Assembly (NCBI RefSeq): GCF_031143425.1
Contig: NC_090445.1
Coordinates: forward strand, 1,197,748,691 to 1,197,812,690
Length of the DNA stretch: 64,000 nt
Reading direction: 5' to 3'
From: Pleurodeles waltl
Taxonomy: Eukaryota; Chordata; Amphibia; Caudata; Salamandridae
Below, in pieces: positions 1 through 11,043 of this stretch; within the stretch, counting starts at the first letter, position 1, and each line of letters begins with the position of its first letter. The notes below the pieces were generated by a model. It was not told the origin of the DNA. It saw only the letters and a program-made list of their open reading frames with translations, and did not search any database. Made by a program: the position numbers and the translations under genes.

Positions 1-90
1 CTTGCACTCACCACGACTAAGCAGTGGGCAAACCACCCACTTGAGAAACTGTGGCCTTGTACTTCCCAGGACCAAGCATTGGGCATGTAG
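1..90 (+). repeat. Remnant of the Hb 55-bp minisatellite
   Basis: About one and a half units share the core 'aagcagtgggcaaaccaccc' with the five-unit array of Hb-E (53676-53950). The array ends in the same 'gggcatgtagcc' sequence, so this is its last part. Confidence 0.7.
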
Positions 91-528
91 CCTCAGCCAG
101 GATCAGTGGCGTTGTACCATCTTCTGGCTGAGGTGCACCCCCATTCCCTGTCCCCCTGAGGTGCCTGTGTATTTTTGACCTGATGCCCCTACAGTGTTCT
201 CTCGGTATTGTTGCAGGAGTGAGGTGGGGCCCTGGCCTATGTGATGTGGCCCTGTGGCCCAAGGACATTGAGGACTGGGCAGTGTCCCTAAATTTGTAAA
301 TATGTATATATGTTTGGATTTTGATGCACTTATTCCTAGTTTTTTTTGTATTACACTCACTTTCTTCAAATCATTTTGTCCTTGCATTATTCCTGAGAGG
401 TGCGGGGAGAATATGCAATGTTACTGCATCTGTTTGTGTGTATGGTGTTGGGGGTGGAGGTGTTGCGTGTGTGTGTCATTCTCTATTTCCTCCCCCCTCC
501 CCCTTGTGTGCTAGTCGGCAGTGCTCAC

Positions 529-611
529 TGTGGTCGTCTTTGCTGGCGTTGATATTCATAATGCTGCAGAAGGTAGACGAGCATGGGGAATATGTGCAAC
601 TCGGGCTCCAT
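529..611 (-). CDS. Harbinger transposase, first coding exon (Hb-A)
   Basis: On the minus strand an ATG (609-611) opens 27 codons plus two bases and ends at a splice donor (CA|GTGAGC). The encoded start is MEPELHIFPMLVYLL followed by a Tyr-, Gln- and Arg-rich stretch. Hb-C (20072-20154) and Hb-E (54390-54472) have an exon of exactly the same 83-bp length in the same place, with the same start, donor phase and basic tail. In those copies it splices in frame to the main transposase exon. The partner exons of this copy are outside the window. Within this exon I see no stop or frameshift. Assignment to the transposase is by phase and by resemblance to the Arg-rich N-terminus of the Hb-D transposase. 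Confidence 0.62.
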
Positions 612-1059
612 GGCATCATGGTTGTTCCCTGAGTCTCCACAGGTGAGTCCTTTGACTTCTGAGATCTGTTTCCGGCAGGCTTTTGATGTTGTTGGTACTG
701 CCCCGGAAAAGGTGTTGGATAGGCCAGTCATGATAGTGTGGGTGGTACATTTCTTCCGTCTAGCTGTTGGCGGTTACCACCGCGATGCTTGTTTATTCCG
801 CTGTGGCGGTCGGTGTGCTAAATTGGCTGATTGTCTAAGTGGTTTCTGCCGTGGTCATAATTCCATTTTTTATACCGCTGGCTGTTGGCGGTATCACCAA
901 CGCTTCATCACCGACAGCCAGGGTTGTAATGAGGACCTAAGTCTGCACTGGTGGGCACAATTGATACCGCAAATTGGTGGACAGGGTGGGGGAAATGGAG
1001 ATTGCGATGCACCAGTCACAGCCCATGGCCATTGACTATGGCAAACATTTGCAAACCTT

Positions 1060-1600
1060 GCAGCAAGAAGTGGAATGTCTCTGAGATACAGTGGAAGATG
1101 CAGAGGGTCATTCCCGATGCAACGAAGTTTGAATGGTAAGCCTCCCTGAATGCACTGAGGTGCCCAGTGTGGAACTCTATAATGAAAACTGGCTTTTGAA
1201 GGTCATAGAGGGAAAAACCTCTAATTTCTTCAATGTCGAGAGAGCCCATAGGATGCCAGGAGGCCCTCCGAAAACCGGGAGCACCCCCTAGGTCAATGGA
1301 AGTCTGACTTCTCAACTATCGAGGTAGGGACCACATCCTTCAACATTCCAGTATTCATGGAACCTGGCAGGTGAAAGGGGGACTGTGAACATCTACCCTG
1401 ACTACACCGAGGTGGTTCAGTGCCAGTGGGAAACATTTATAGCTGTGAAACAACAGCTGTGGGCCCTGAACTTAAAATATGTACTACTCCTCCTTCCCAC
1501 CAAACTACGAGTGGCGGACGATGACCATGCTCATTTCTTCGCATCAGCAGCTGAGGCTTAGACCTGGTTGGAGGGCAAAAACTGCAGTTGAACGACTGGG
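1060..1600 (+). pseudogene. L1 ORF1 protein remnant (RNA-binding chaperone)
   Basis: Readable pieces in order are VELYNENWLLKVIEGKTSNF, VERAHRMPGGPP, NIYPDYTEVVQ and FIAVKQQLWALNLKY. These match the RNA-recognition and C-terminal domains typical of L1 ORF1 proteins, which coat L1 RNA in the cytoplasm (family knowledge). The frame changes several times and contains stops, so it cannot make protein. The L1 lineage common in amphibians and fish is likely, but I cannot place the subfamily. Confidence 0.6.
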
Positions 1601-2266
1601 CAGTAAACTCTGGGATGGGTTGACTGGAGAGTGGTTAGATCCAGACAAAAATCCCACTGCTGACCAGAGGCAGTTCAGGCAAAAACCCAAGCGTCCACGA
1701 AACGGGCAAAGATAGTGGCTCAACTATTACACACCTGCTCGATACCCACGAACAATATATCGGCCAAGCCGGCACACACCTCGGAAGATCAAGATGTCAC
1801 ATCCGAAGATTCCTTGCACAGTGGAGAGAATGGGAGGGTGCCGGTGGTGATCCCAGTGACTAAAACTGCTTGGATGATAAAGTGAGGGCTGTAGAGACTC
1901 TGAGCACTGACTTGCCCCTCTACTGGACCCTATGGGCCCAATACCCTGAGGGCATATAGAACCAATGTTGCACAAGCCTTGAGGGCCATGCTCCCACATG
2001 GTGCTGGACACGTTAGACTCTTATTAGGAGAACAGTCTCATTTACGGTTTTGATAACAATGTTTGGACAACAGGCAACTTGGGCATTGGGAAGTGGTTAA
2101 TTCTAAGCCAGCAACATTAGGTAAATGGGAGGGAGGAGATTTGGATAAGGGGCATTGTTGTTCAAGGACATGGAAAATACACTATGGGTCCTGAGGGGGG
2201 AAGGACAGGGGGACACAGCGGAGAATCAAGGGATCAATGGGGAGACAGGTAGCTTGCGCCAAGGTT

Positions 2267-2419
2267 TGATCCTCAAGATTCTCTCCTGGAATGTCAATGG
2301 CATGTGGGACAAACTCAAGCGAGGGGTGGTGAAGAAGTACTTGCTCCGACATTACCCTGACAGTCCTGTTACAGGAAACCCACCTGCTGGGTAATAATTG
2401 TGGATTTTTGTAGAGGTGG
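2267..2419 (+). pseudogene. L1 ORF2 endonuclease, N-terminal fragment
   Basis: The frame reads LKILSWNVNGMWDKLKRGVV and continues to a degraded copy of the usual motif in which a glutamine-glutamate-threonine is expected. SWNVNG is the classic opening of the L1 exonuclease-endonuclease-phosphatase domain, which nicks target DNA for target-primed reverse transcription. The domain is cut after about 50 codons by the LTR at 2420, and frame shifts occur near 2370-2400. Confidence 0.65.
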
Positions 2420-4963
2420 TGTTGGAAATGACCCTTTTTGCAGGCCCCCCCCCCCAGACGTTTTGCCTTCCTCCTCCTAGCTTTTCTGACCAATTTTTGC
2501 TGGCCTTTGACCAGTGCTAAAGTGCAGGTGTTCTGTCCTTCATAACATGTTAGCAATGGCTTCTCCACAACTGGCATATCTAATTTACATATAAGTCCCT
2601 AGTAAAGTGCACCATAGGTACTTGGGACTTGTAAATGAAATGCTACTAGTGGGCCTGCAGCACTGATTGTGCTGCTCCAACCCCCCCCCCCCCCCCAAAG
2701 TAGCCTTCCAAAACGGACTCGGGCCTGCCACTGCAGAGCCTGGAGTGCAAATTTAAACTGTCATTTCGACCTGGCAAGTGCACCCACTTGCCAGGCTAAA
2801 CCTTTTTATTACATGTAAGTCATCCCTAAGGTAGGCCCTGGTTGCCCCCAAGGGCAGCGTTCAGTGTACATAAAAGGTTGGGCATCTGCTTTTTAAGTTT
2901 AACATGCCCAGATAGTGAAAAACTGGTAAATCTGGTTCTCATTATTACAAGGCCTATCTGTCTTATACAAAAGCATTGGGGTTGCCTATATCTTTTAGGT
3001 ATAACTTACCAATGCAATGAGATAGAAATAGGGAGTTTGATGTCCATGGATTCACAATTTAAAATTACAAAATATGATGAAGTCAGATTTTCAATTGCAA
3101 GTCTGAAAATGCACTTTTAGAAAGTTGGCATTTTCTTACTTTAACCATCCTGTACCTCTGCCTGTCCCTGAATACACGTCTGGGGTTGATGGCAGCTGGG
3201 CTTTGTGCATTCGCACTAGACAGGCACACACAAAGGGAGCCGGGGTGTGGCGTTAGCATATTGACAGCTCATCACCAAGCTGATAGGCCTTCCTGGACTA
3301 GAAAGGGATGAGCTGACTCTTGTCTTTGAATAGGGTTGTGTCTTTTCTCACACAAAGGGTTGCTTACCCCCTGTGTAGTGTCTGGAGCCAAGGAGGGCAA
3401 GGAAGGGACCCTGGTGACTTCTTAGGGAGATCTGGAAGTTTCTCCAACCTTCCAGAATCTGGGCACCAAAGTATAAAGGCTGGACCCAAACCCCACTGTG
3501 TTAGCTCACTTCGGGATCCTAAGGAGACTCAGTCACTAATAGGAGCTTTGCTGCCAGGAGAGACTGCCACTGGAGCATTTGCTGGGCTGGTCTACTACAC
3601 ACTATCTACTGTGCTGCCAGAAGGGACAGCCACTTAGCTTCTGCTCTGTTGGCCTGCTGCACTGGTGCTGCCAGGAGGGGCTGCCACTAAACTGCTGCTT
3701 TGCTGTGTTTGCCTACTGCACCCTGATCGTGTACCAGGAGGAACTGCCCTGGTGGCTTGCGCCCTGTGTGTTGCCCTGCTGCCCTCATCTCCTTAGGACT
3801 GCCATGGATTTAAATCTGCCAAAACCGCCGTAGCGTTACCTCAGGGATTGCCCAGAACACCTAGCGACTGCTGCCTTGGGCCTTCGGGTGCCATCTGTTT
3901 CAGAAGTTTGCCAAGCGCTGTTGCGCAACACAAGGCAATCACCTCCAACACCCAGCAACAAGCTGCCTGGGGCTGTTCCCGGGTGTCGACTGTGCAAGAA
4001 ACACTGCAAGCACAGAGCAAGAGAGGACCACCACACTGCCCAACGACTGCTGCTTTGGGGCGTCGGGTGCTTTCTACTCGTTAAGCAGTGGCCCACCATA
4101 CCAGAACTATGCTGGGCCAATTTACTGTCCTCTGAGGTGCAGACCCTACTGCAGCCATCTGTGAGGCCCCGGGACTGGAACTGTGACAGCTTGCCAGCAC
4201 CCCCGTCTGCGAGGGAAGCTTGCTCAACCTGCAAGGCTAACACATCAACCTCCCTACCACTGGATCACAAGTATGCACCAGAGCTGCCTGTCTCTCCAGG
4301 TCAGAGGAGCTGCACCATAAACCTTCTAATTGATGCACCAGTAACTCCCAAACAACACGGTGAGTGCCTTGCACTCCCTGCTAACTACCATACCTCCTGT
4401 AGAGGGAGCACACTCAAAAACCCCTTTTCCAGACCCGGTTACCATCAGTATTGCACTAGGGTGGTGGGAGGCCCCCGCAACGGGATCACCCCAGCTTCTC
4501 TAGCCCTACAAGTTTGAAGCCTCTGCGAGATCAGTACTGACGTCAGAAAAAGACTCCAGAAACCATTATGGATTCGGGGGAAAGCCTCTATAAAACTATT
4601 TCTAATGACTTGGTGAAACTTAATGGCATCAACACATCAGATCTAATGTTTTGCACCCAAATCATGATTACTCTTTTTCCTTCTTTTCCCTTTGTCATTG
4701 ACTTTATTTTAAAAAGAAAAATATCTTACACTTTTCTAAAACTGGTATTAAGTCTATTTGTGGTGTCTTTCACTGTGTTACTGTAAATAAGTGCTGCCCA
4801 AATACTTTACAAATTGCCTTCTAAGTTAAGCCTTCCTGCTCGGTGCCAAGCTACCAGGGCGTGAGCACACTCTAAGAAGTGTAACCAACTTACCCTGACT
4901 AGGATTGTGGTTTCTACTTGGACAGGGCACATACCCTACCAACTAGAAACCCAATTTCTAACA
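2420..4963 (+). repeat. Long terminal repeat (2.5 kb) of an LTR retroelement
   Basis: The block begins TGTTGGAAATGACC and ends CCAATTTCTAACA, so it has TG...CA ends with a short terminal inversion. It resembles the LTRs at 24190-26680 and 46630-56100 (shared text such as 'taagtcccta' and the TGTTAGAAATGGGG-like end), which both have 5-bp target duplications. Here the flanks (GGTGG left, GGCAG right) do not match, and 184 bp of foreign sequence follow before Hb-B begins. This is therefore either a 5' LTR with a stub of internal sequence or a rearranged copy. A TATA box at 3472 supports plus orientation. Open frames inside it look fortuitous. Confidence 0.65.
3472..3478 (+). promoter_or_regulatory. 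TATA box of the LTR
   Basis: TATAAAG lies in a GC-rich context about 1.05 kb into the LTR, which suits a U3 promoter. It sets the likely transcription direction as plus. Confidence 0.45.
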
Positions 4964-5147
4964 GGCAGGTCCACATTGTTGGCGCATGCAGGTTTTTCAG
5001 AGGGATCCAGGGGTGTGTGAATCTTGATCAGCCAATCCCGGTCACTGGAGGTAATCCACACCTGGGTTGACAAGAATGGGTGCCAGGCCGCAATCCACGG
5101 CTGGTGCCACGGGGAGGACATGGTTTTTAGGTCATGGTATTTTCCCC
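4964..5147. other. 184-bp stub between LTR and Hb-B
   Basis: This does not match the equivalent position of Hb-C or Hb-E, whose third Myb2 exon continues differently beyond the codons for LMAAI. It directly follows the LTR end, so it may be the start of the retroelement's internal region. I could not recognise a primer-binding site. On the minus strand it happens to stay open in frame with the Hb-B Myb2 exon. Confidence 0.4.
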
Positions 5148-6657
5148 CAATGGCTGCCATCAGTGCTGAGGCCAGAGTCTGAAAAGCTTGCTGTTGGGCT
5201 GCCTGACCAGAATGAATGCCCTCCAGGTATGCATTGGTCTGTTGCAACTGCCTCTCTACACCCTGGATGGCATTCAGAATGGTAGACTGCCCAACAGTGA
5301 AGGATCTGAGGAGGTCAATGGCCTCCTCACTGAGGACAGCAGGGCTGACAGGGGCAGGGGCTGAGGTGCCTGGGGCGAAGGAGATGCCCACCCTCCTGGG
5401 TGAGCGGCCACGGGGCACATGCTGAGGGGCTGCTGGGAGGGCGGTGCTGGTAGGGGGGGTGGCGGCTGTACCTGTAGATGCAGGGGGCACAGAGGGGCCC
5501 ATCACCGCAAGGGAGCTCCAATAATAGGAGGAGTCTGTGTCGCTGGTCTCAACTCCTGTCCCTGCCGTGGAGCTCCCCTTGCCCTCCGTCCCACTGATGC
5601 CTTCAGACTCCGTGGTCTTGTCCTCCAGGGCCATGTGGGATGCAGCTCCATCCTGCTCCGGTGCACTGCTCCTCCGTCTGATGATGCTATTGCACACAAG
5701 AACAGGGAAACCAAAAAAAGAGGGGGGGGAGACAGAAGGAAGACATGTTGAGTCCATGCAATACCGCTACCGTTGGCGGACACTACAGACACAGAAGACT
5801 TCTGCACTACACCATACACTTAGAGTTCCCTAACTAATTACAGAGACATGGGGTACAAGGCCTATGCCCGATTGCTGCACACATGGAAGTCACACAAGCC
5901 TGACTAGGTGTAGTTGGCTCTGAACACTAGTGGGGTGGGGTGGGGTGCCAAATGGCCTGCCTTACGAAGGTACCTTGCCTACTAAACTCGCCCTGGCCTA
6001 GGGGAACCCACAGCCCACCTCCCCCACCCACACATCTCGTAATGCGTGCTGAATCAGCTGAATGAGAGTGTACTCACCCCCTTGTGGCTGCTGTGATGCT
6101 CTCAAGCGCCCATCCAACTCCGGATACGCCACCGCCAGGATCCGGAACATCAGGGGGGTCATGGTGCGATGGGCACCCCTCCCACTTTGGGAGGCCATCC
6201 CCAGCTGGGCCTCCGCCGTCTTCTTGCTCCAGCGGCGAATGTCCTCCCATCTTTTCTGGCAGTGGGTGCTCCGTCTGTGGTGGACCCCCAGGGTCTGGAC
6301 TTCCTTGGCGATGGCATGCCAAATATCCTTCTTCTGGTGGGCGCTGACCTACAGGAATAGTACAGGGGAAAAAGGTAAGATATAACCGTCCGGACCATCA
6401 CAGTCATTGGCCCGCGTTCCTACCCTTGCCATGACGCACATGCACTCACCGTCGTTTCTTGCACGCCTCATTCTCCCCCCCATCTTCCATCCACATCACT
6501 CCACACAGGCATTGCCCATACAGCATGTTCACAGTGTACTTACCTGTTTGTCTGGAGGACTGTAGAGTAGTGTGTACTGGGAGAGGACCCCATCAACTAG
6601 TTTCTCCAACTCCTCCGTGGTGAAGGCAGGGGCCCTTTCCCCAGACACATGAGCCAT
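5148..6657 (-). pseudogene. Myb2 (Myb/SANT-like protein) of Hb-B, truncated
   Basis: Exon 1 is 6544-6657 (38 codons, MAHVSGERAPAFTTEELEKL onward). Exon 2 is 6078-6348 (271 bp) and completes a Myb/SANT-like DNA-binding domain with the signature KRWEDIRRW. Exon 3 runs from 5686 down to 5148. Donors (GTAAGT, GTGAGT) and acceptors (TAG) are intact. Exon 3 has a one-base deletion near its start relative to Hb-C. After the shift it encodes an acidic Ser/Thr/Pro-rich part and a helical segment (EEAIDLL to YLEGIHSGQ), then breaks off at 5148 where Hb-B ends. The product would have been a nuclear DNA-binding partner of the transposase (inference from the family). Confidence 0.65.
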
Positions 6658-6799
6658 TGTCTCTTCCAGACTGAGGTCACAGCAGCACTTGCAGTGTAGG
6701 TCCTCTCCTGTTGAAGATCAGGTATCAAGTGAGTAAACAGATATAAAATGCCGGTCACGTCCGCGGCGGTGCGTACCGTCACCGCCGCCGTAAATCGTC

Positions 6800-6838
6800 A
6801 TTGGCTCCTGGGACCCATAGGGTCCAATGTTTACCAAT
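6800..6838 (-). promoter_or_regulatory. CCAAT-box cluster upstream of Myb2 (Hb-B)
   Basis: One ATTGG (6800-6804) and two CCAAT motifs (6824-6828, 6834-6838) sit in a GC-rich block conserved in Hb-C and Hb-E. This is a likely Myb2 promoter; no start site can be proven from sequence. Confidence 0.4.
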
Positions 6839-7104
6839 GCAGGATTGCGCCGCGGTCTTCAACCGCCTACCGCGACGGTGTACAACGCCAGCGCAGTAAC
6901 CTCATATCCCCCTGTCCCACATTACAGGTCAGGCAGCCGCCATTTCAGTGGGCCACATGGCATTATTTTTAAATGCGTCACACATATCTAGGCCTTGCAA
7001 ACACATTAAGACAGGGACATAGCGAATTAAAAAATATGTGCAATAAAGTTGTGTTTTCGTACCTCAGTGTTGGCCGACCCTCTGCTCGCTGTTCTCCTCC
7101 ATAG

Positions 7105-8232
7105 AGCACGTCCGCAGGGGCATGTGAGGAGATGGCGGCATCCTCCGGTGTACAGACCACTGGTGGACCTGTCGACAATGGAAGAGCAACATGTAATTGT
7201 CACCTACAGACTGGACCATGCCACAATCCAGGAACTGTGTGCCCAGTTGGAGCTGGATCTGATGTCAGCTACCTGCCATCCCACAGGTATCCCCCCTCTA
7301 GTGCAGGTCCTGCCAGTACTCCATTTCCTGGCAAGTGGGTCTTTTCAGACGACAGTGGCCATAGCATCAGGGATGTCCCAGCCTATGTTCTCCAATGTGT
7401 TGTCCAGAGTGTTGTCTGCCCTGCTGAAACACATGCGCAGCTACATCGTTTTCCCTCAGGTGGAGGATTTGCCTACAGTGAAAGGTGACTTCTATGCCCT
7501 GGGACATATCCCCAACATCATTGGTGCCATTGATGGGACACATGTGGCCTTTGTCCCCCCCGCAGGAGTGAACAGGTGTACAGAAGCTGGAAGAGTTACC
7601 ATTCTATGAATGTGCAGATGGTGTGTTTGGCCGACTAGTACATCTCCCATGTGAATGCCAAATTTCATGGCTCAGTGCATAACGCTTATATTCTGAGGAA
7701 TAGCAGCATCCCTTATGTGATGGGGCAACTCCAGAGGCACCGTGGGTGGCTATTAGGTGAGGACATGGACCCTATACAGTGTGACTAGGTGTCTGGGGTT
7801 GTCCCTAAGGGTTAGTGTGTGTCTAACAGTTGTCCCTCAACATTTGCAGGTGACTCTGGGTACCCCAACCTGTCATGGCTACTGACCCCAGTGAGAAATC
7901 CCAGGACAAGGGCAGAGGAACGCTGCAATGAGTCCCATGGGCGAACTAGGAGGGTTATAGAGAGGACCTTCGGCCTCCTGAAGGCCAGTTTCAGGTGCCT
8001 CCATATGACAGGTGGTTCCCTATTCTACTCACCAAAGAAGGTGTGCCAGATCATCGTGGCCTGCTGTATGCTTCACAACTTGGCTTTGCGACAACAGGTG
8101 CCATTTCTGCAGGAGGATGGTCCAGATGGAGGTCTTGTGGCAGCTGTGGAGCCTGTGGGGAGTGAAGACGAGGAAGCAGAAGAAGAGGATATCGACAACA
8201 GAAACACAGTGACTCATCAATACTTCCAGTGA
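7105..8232 (+). pseudogene. Harbinger DDE transposase, main exons (Hb-B)
   Basis: After an acceptor (CCATAG|AGC) the frame enters at RPQGHVRRWRHPPVYRPL and matches Hb-C throughout. The first catalytic Asp (IDGTHV), the second (GDSGYP) and the Glu (VIERTFG) are all present. The gene is split by a 93-bp intron (7757-7849, GT...AG) directly before the second Asp. A frameshift near 7560 and a TAG stop at about 7637 kill it, and the first coding exon has been lost with the element's right end. There is no in-frame ATG before MEEQHVIV, consistent with the start codon being on the missing exon. The C-terminus is very acidic. Confidence 0.8.
7757..7849 (+). other. Transposase intron 2 (Hb-B)
   Basis: GTGAGG donor and TTTGCAG acceptor. 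Removing 93 bp joins the codon for Gly of the GDSGY motif exactly as in the intronless Hb-C copy. Confidence 0.75.
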
Positions 8233-8518
8233 GACCCAGGTAAGAAGACATCACTGCCTGCTACATCTAATACACTTGTCCTACCTCTCATCTGTCTGTC
8301 ACTTTCACCCAGTGTATGGACCCTGAGTTGTCACTTTCCCTTTCGATTTCACAGATGTGGTCCCACTGTGTGACATCTGCTTTGTTTCCTCATGGACTAG
8401 AGCTGTGTGACATAGGTATGTTGACAATACAATGGATATTGCATTTTTCCTCAGTTATTGCAAATGCACATTTTCGAAAGCACAGACTGACTCCAGATAG
8501 TTTTGTGATTTAAGGGTG

Positions 8519-8524
8519 TTTATT
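8519..8524 (-). terminator. Poly(A) signal of Myb1 (Hb-B)
   Basis: AATAAA on the minus strand, about 190 bp past the Myb1 stop. The equivalent signals are at 13329 (Hb-C) and 49246 (Hb-E). Confidence 0.55.
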
Positions 8525-8710
8525 TGAATGCTAAATAGTGGAGGGGGTTGTAAAATGGTCAGGGGTGATGGTGGAGGAATGTCCATGGCAGAGTCCAGTC
8601 TATTAGTCTCACAGGTGCATTGTCCAAAGGGGCATAGGAAGTGGAGCTGGGGCAGTTGATGGATGGACAGGGTGACAAAGTGGGACAAAAGGAGGACAAT
8701 CAGGGTGGTC

Positions 8711-10230
8711 TCATGTCTTGGCGGGGGTCTTGGCATTGTTCTCTGTCTTTGTCCTGGATCTCAGGGTCCGCTTGCGGGGTGGTTCTCCATCTGCAGGGGG
8801 TGGGGTGCTGGTGTCGTGGTCCTGTGGCGGTGCCTCCTGTCCACTAGCGCCGGTGGAGGTGGTGGGCAGTTCATCGTCCAGGGTAGTGTCAGGGGCCCCT
8901 TGTTGTGCCACAGTGTCCCTTCCTGGTGTTCACGAGTTCCTTTAGCACCCCTACAATGGTGCCCAGGGTGGTATTGATGGTTTTGAGTTCCTCCCTGAAC
9001 CCCAAATACTGTTCCTCCTGCAGCCGCTGGGTCTCAAGAAACTTGGCCAGTACCGTTGCCATCGTCTCCTGGGAATGGTGGTAGGCTCCCATGATGTTGG
9101 AGAGGGCCTCGTGGAGAGTGAGTTCCCTGGGCCTGTCCTCCCCCTGTCGCACAGCAGCCCTCCCAGTTCCCCTGTGTTCCTGGGCCTCTGTCCCCTGAAC
9201 TGTGTGCTCACTGCCACTGCCCCCATGGCCCTGCTGTTGTTAGGGTGGTGGGTTAGCCTGGGTTCCCTGTAGTGGTGGACACACCGCTGCTTGACGTGTC
9301 CTGGTGACAGAGGTATGGGCCCGCTGGGTGGGTGCTGTGCTGGTATTTCCAGAGGGGGGAGGCTCTGTTGTGGCTTGTGCCAGTGTGAGGGGAACCGACT
9401 GTCCCGAGGTCCCAGATGGGCCGGGCTGGTCATCTAGATCCAGTTGGACAGAGCTGCTGTCATCACTGTGGGCCTCTCATGTGGAGGGAGTAGACATGTC
9501 TGGAACCTCCTGTCCGGTGATGTTGGGTAGGGGTCCTGCAGGGGTGTAAAGGCATAATTATTGCATCTATGTGTGCCATGGTGTGCAATGGGTGGGTGAC
9601 CTTGTACCCCAGTGCTTGCATTCTTGTGTAGGACCTTGTGTGATAATTGTTTAGGGGTGTGTGGGTATGTGCAGTGGCCATGCATTGGTGATGGGTGTCC
9701 ATGCTTTGGTGTTGCATGCAGGGCTTGGTGTGGGATGGGTGGGTTGTGATAGTGGGACATATGTGAGGAGTTGGAGTGATGTGGGTGAGGGTGGGGGTAT
9801 GTGATAGCATGCAGGTAGGGTGGGGGATGAAGTAGTGAAAGATTTGACTTACCAGAGTCCATTCCTCCAGCTACTCCTGCGAGGCCCTCAAGATGCAGTA
9901 TAGCCAAAACCTGCTCCTCCCATGTTGTTAGTTGTGAGGGAGGAGGTGGGGTCCGCCGCCAGTCCTCTGAACCGCGATGTGGTGTCTTGAGACCACGGAA
10001 CGTACCTTCCCCCATAGGTCGTTCCACCTCTTCTTGATGTCATCCCTAGTTCTTGGGTGCTTTCCCACTGTGTTGACCCTGTCCACGATTCTGTGCATTA
10101 TCTCTATCTTCCTATCTATGGTGGTGTGCTGCACCTGTGATCCGAATAGCTGTGGCTCTACCCGGATGATTTCCTCCACCATGACCCTGAGCTGCTCCTC
10201 AGAAAACCTGGGGTGTCTTTGCAGTGCCAT
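8711..10230 (-). pseudogene. Myb1 (Myb/SANT-like protein) of Hb-B
   Basis: Exon 1 (9853-10230) starts MALQRHPRFSEEQLRVMVEE and carries a Myb/SANT-like domain ending DDIKKRWNDLWGKV. It loses frame near 9950 by one base in a C run. The donor is GTAAGTCAAATC, conserved in all copies. Exon 2 (8711-9535) follows a TGCAG acceptor and joins in phase. It holds an in-frame TGA near 9481, then an acidic DDSSSV patch, a helical segment (GAYHHSQETMATVLAKF) and a basic C-terminus (RKRTLRSRTK) that looks like a nuclear localisation signal. A further frame change lies near 8900. The protein would bind element ends in the nucleus (family inference). Confidence 0.7.
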
Positions 10231-10423
10231 GGGGTGGTGTGGGTGATGTGTGAGGTGGTGTGTGTTGTGATGTGTGGGGTAATGTTTAGGGGTGTGTGGT
10301 GTTTTGTGCATGGATGTGTATGTGTGATGGTGTTGTGTGCCTCTGTAAGGTGGGGTTGTCTTTGCTGTGCTGTCTCTCTCGCCTTCATCTAAATTTCTGG
10401 TCGTAAGGGTTTGTGGGTGTGTG

Positions 10424-10430
10424 TTTTATA
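10424..10430 (-). promoter_or_regulatory. TATA box of Myb1 (Hb-B)
   Basis: TATAAAA on the minus strand, 200 bp before the Myb1 ATG. The same motif at the same distance is found in Hb-C (11417) and Hb-E (47339). Confidence 0.5.
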
Positions 10431-10816
10431 TTGTATTGAGTGTGTGGGAGTGGTGTGTGGATGTGTATCAGGTATGTGTATTTGGAATTGTCCAATGTGG
10501 TTGTGTTTTGTAAATGTGTGTCTATTTTGAGCGTGGCGGTGTGTACCGCCAATGGAATATCGCGGTTAAAAGACCGCCGCATGGATTCGTGGGTCGTGAT
10601 AGTGTGGGTGTATTCCTGTTGGCGTGACGGTGTGGGTTTTGTTATCGCCAGTTTATCACTGACCTTTGGTGTGGTGGACTTGTGTGGGTGTCTGGATTTT
10701 GGCGTATTCCGAACTGTGGGTCGTAATAGCTGTGGCGGAATTCCGCAGCGGTGTGTTGGCGGTCTTCTGCACGGTGGTAAGCGGCAATTACCGCCAATGT
10801 TGTAATGACCCCCTAA

Positions 10817-11024
10817 GTCTAATCCACTGCGGGTGACGTCTGTCGCTCCAAAACAGGTTCTGCTCTGGCTAACTAGCAGTGTCTCGTCTCTACCGAAGGA
10901 TAGGGATGACTGGGCAGACGAGCGCATGACATACTTGGTTTGTCAGGGAAGCCGTGGTCACTCAGGTCTCATCCGTTTTTCTCAGTTACATTTAGTCTCA
11001 TACATAAATGACAAACAGAGGCAG
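10817..11024. other. Target DNA between Hb-B and Hb-C (unclassified repeat)
   Basis: No gene seen. If Hb-C is removed, this sequence continues directly at 20486 ('aaacagaggcag', TAT, then 'atgttttaataatgag'). Together with 20486-21165 it probably forms one older repeat that Hb-C entered. Confidence 0.5.
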
Positions 11025-11027
11025 TAT

Positions 11028-11043
11028 GGGGGTCATTCTGACC
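11028..11043 (+). repeat. Left terminal inverted repeat of Hb-C
   Basis: GGGGGTCATTCTGACC, imperfectly complementary to 20467-20482. The TSD TAT precedes it. Confidence 0.8.

Larger units (their letters stand above)
1..937 (+). mobile_element. Large PIF/Harbinger transposon Hb-A, right-hand end only
   Basis: The order of parts matches the right ends of Hb-C (19480-20482) and Hb-E (53676-54738): leftover 55-bp tandem units, a T-rich tract, a minus-strand 83-bp transposase exon, a GC-rich subterminal zone with repeated GGCGGT/ACCGCC motifs, and a terminal inverted repeat ending GTTGTAATGAGGACC at 937. TAA at 938-940 is the presumed target duplication. The left part, with Myb1, the main transposase exons and Myb2, lies outside the window, so autonomy cannot be judged. 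The next base begins an L1 fragment, so the L1 was probably the target. Confidence 0.8.
941..2419 (+). mobile_element. L1-like non-LTR retrotransposon fragment (ORF1 to start of ORF2)
   Basis: Decayed plus-strand frames give, in order, the C-terminal part of an L1-type ORF1 and the first codons of an ORF2 apurinic-type endonuclease. The fragment is cut on the left by Hb-A and on the right by a long LTR starting at 2420. No 3' end or poly(A) tail is present. Sequence between about 1600 and 2260 is the degraded ORF1 tail and inter-ORF region, with no coding signal I could follow. Confidence 0.7.
5148..10813 (-). mobile_element. Large PIF/Harbinger transposon Hb-B (inverted, lacks its right end)
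   Basis: Reading right to left the order matches Hb-C: terminal repeat at about 10798-10813 (minus strand GGGGGTCATTACAAC), Myb1, transposase main exons, Myb2. The match stops at 5148, inside the last Myb2 exon, so the minisatellite, the first transposase exon and the right terminal repeat are missing. TAA at 10814-10816 is the presumed target site. All three genes carry stops or frameshifts, so this copy is dead. Hb-B and Hb-C lie with their Myb1 ends facing each other, 211 bp apart. Confidence 0.85.

Noticed and set aside
1016..1315. 99-codon minus-strand frame
   Set aside because: Antisense shadow of the L1 ORF1 remnant on the plus strand.
2415..4968. 5-bp target duplication for the LTR at 2420-4963
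   Set aside because: GGTGG and GGCAG differ at two of five positions, so I do not claim a duplication.
4964..4985. tRNA primer-binding site after the LTR
   Set aside because: The sequence does not match the end of any tRNA that I can recall with confidence.
9463..9810. Thr/His-rich frame on the minus strand
   Set aside because: It is the CA-rich intron of Hb-B Myb1, low in complexity.
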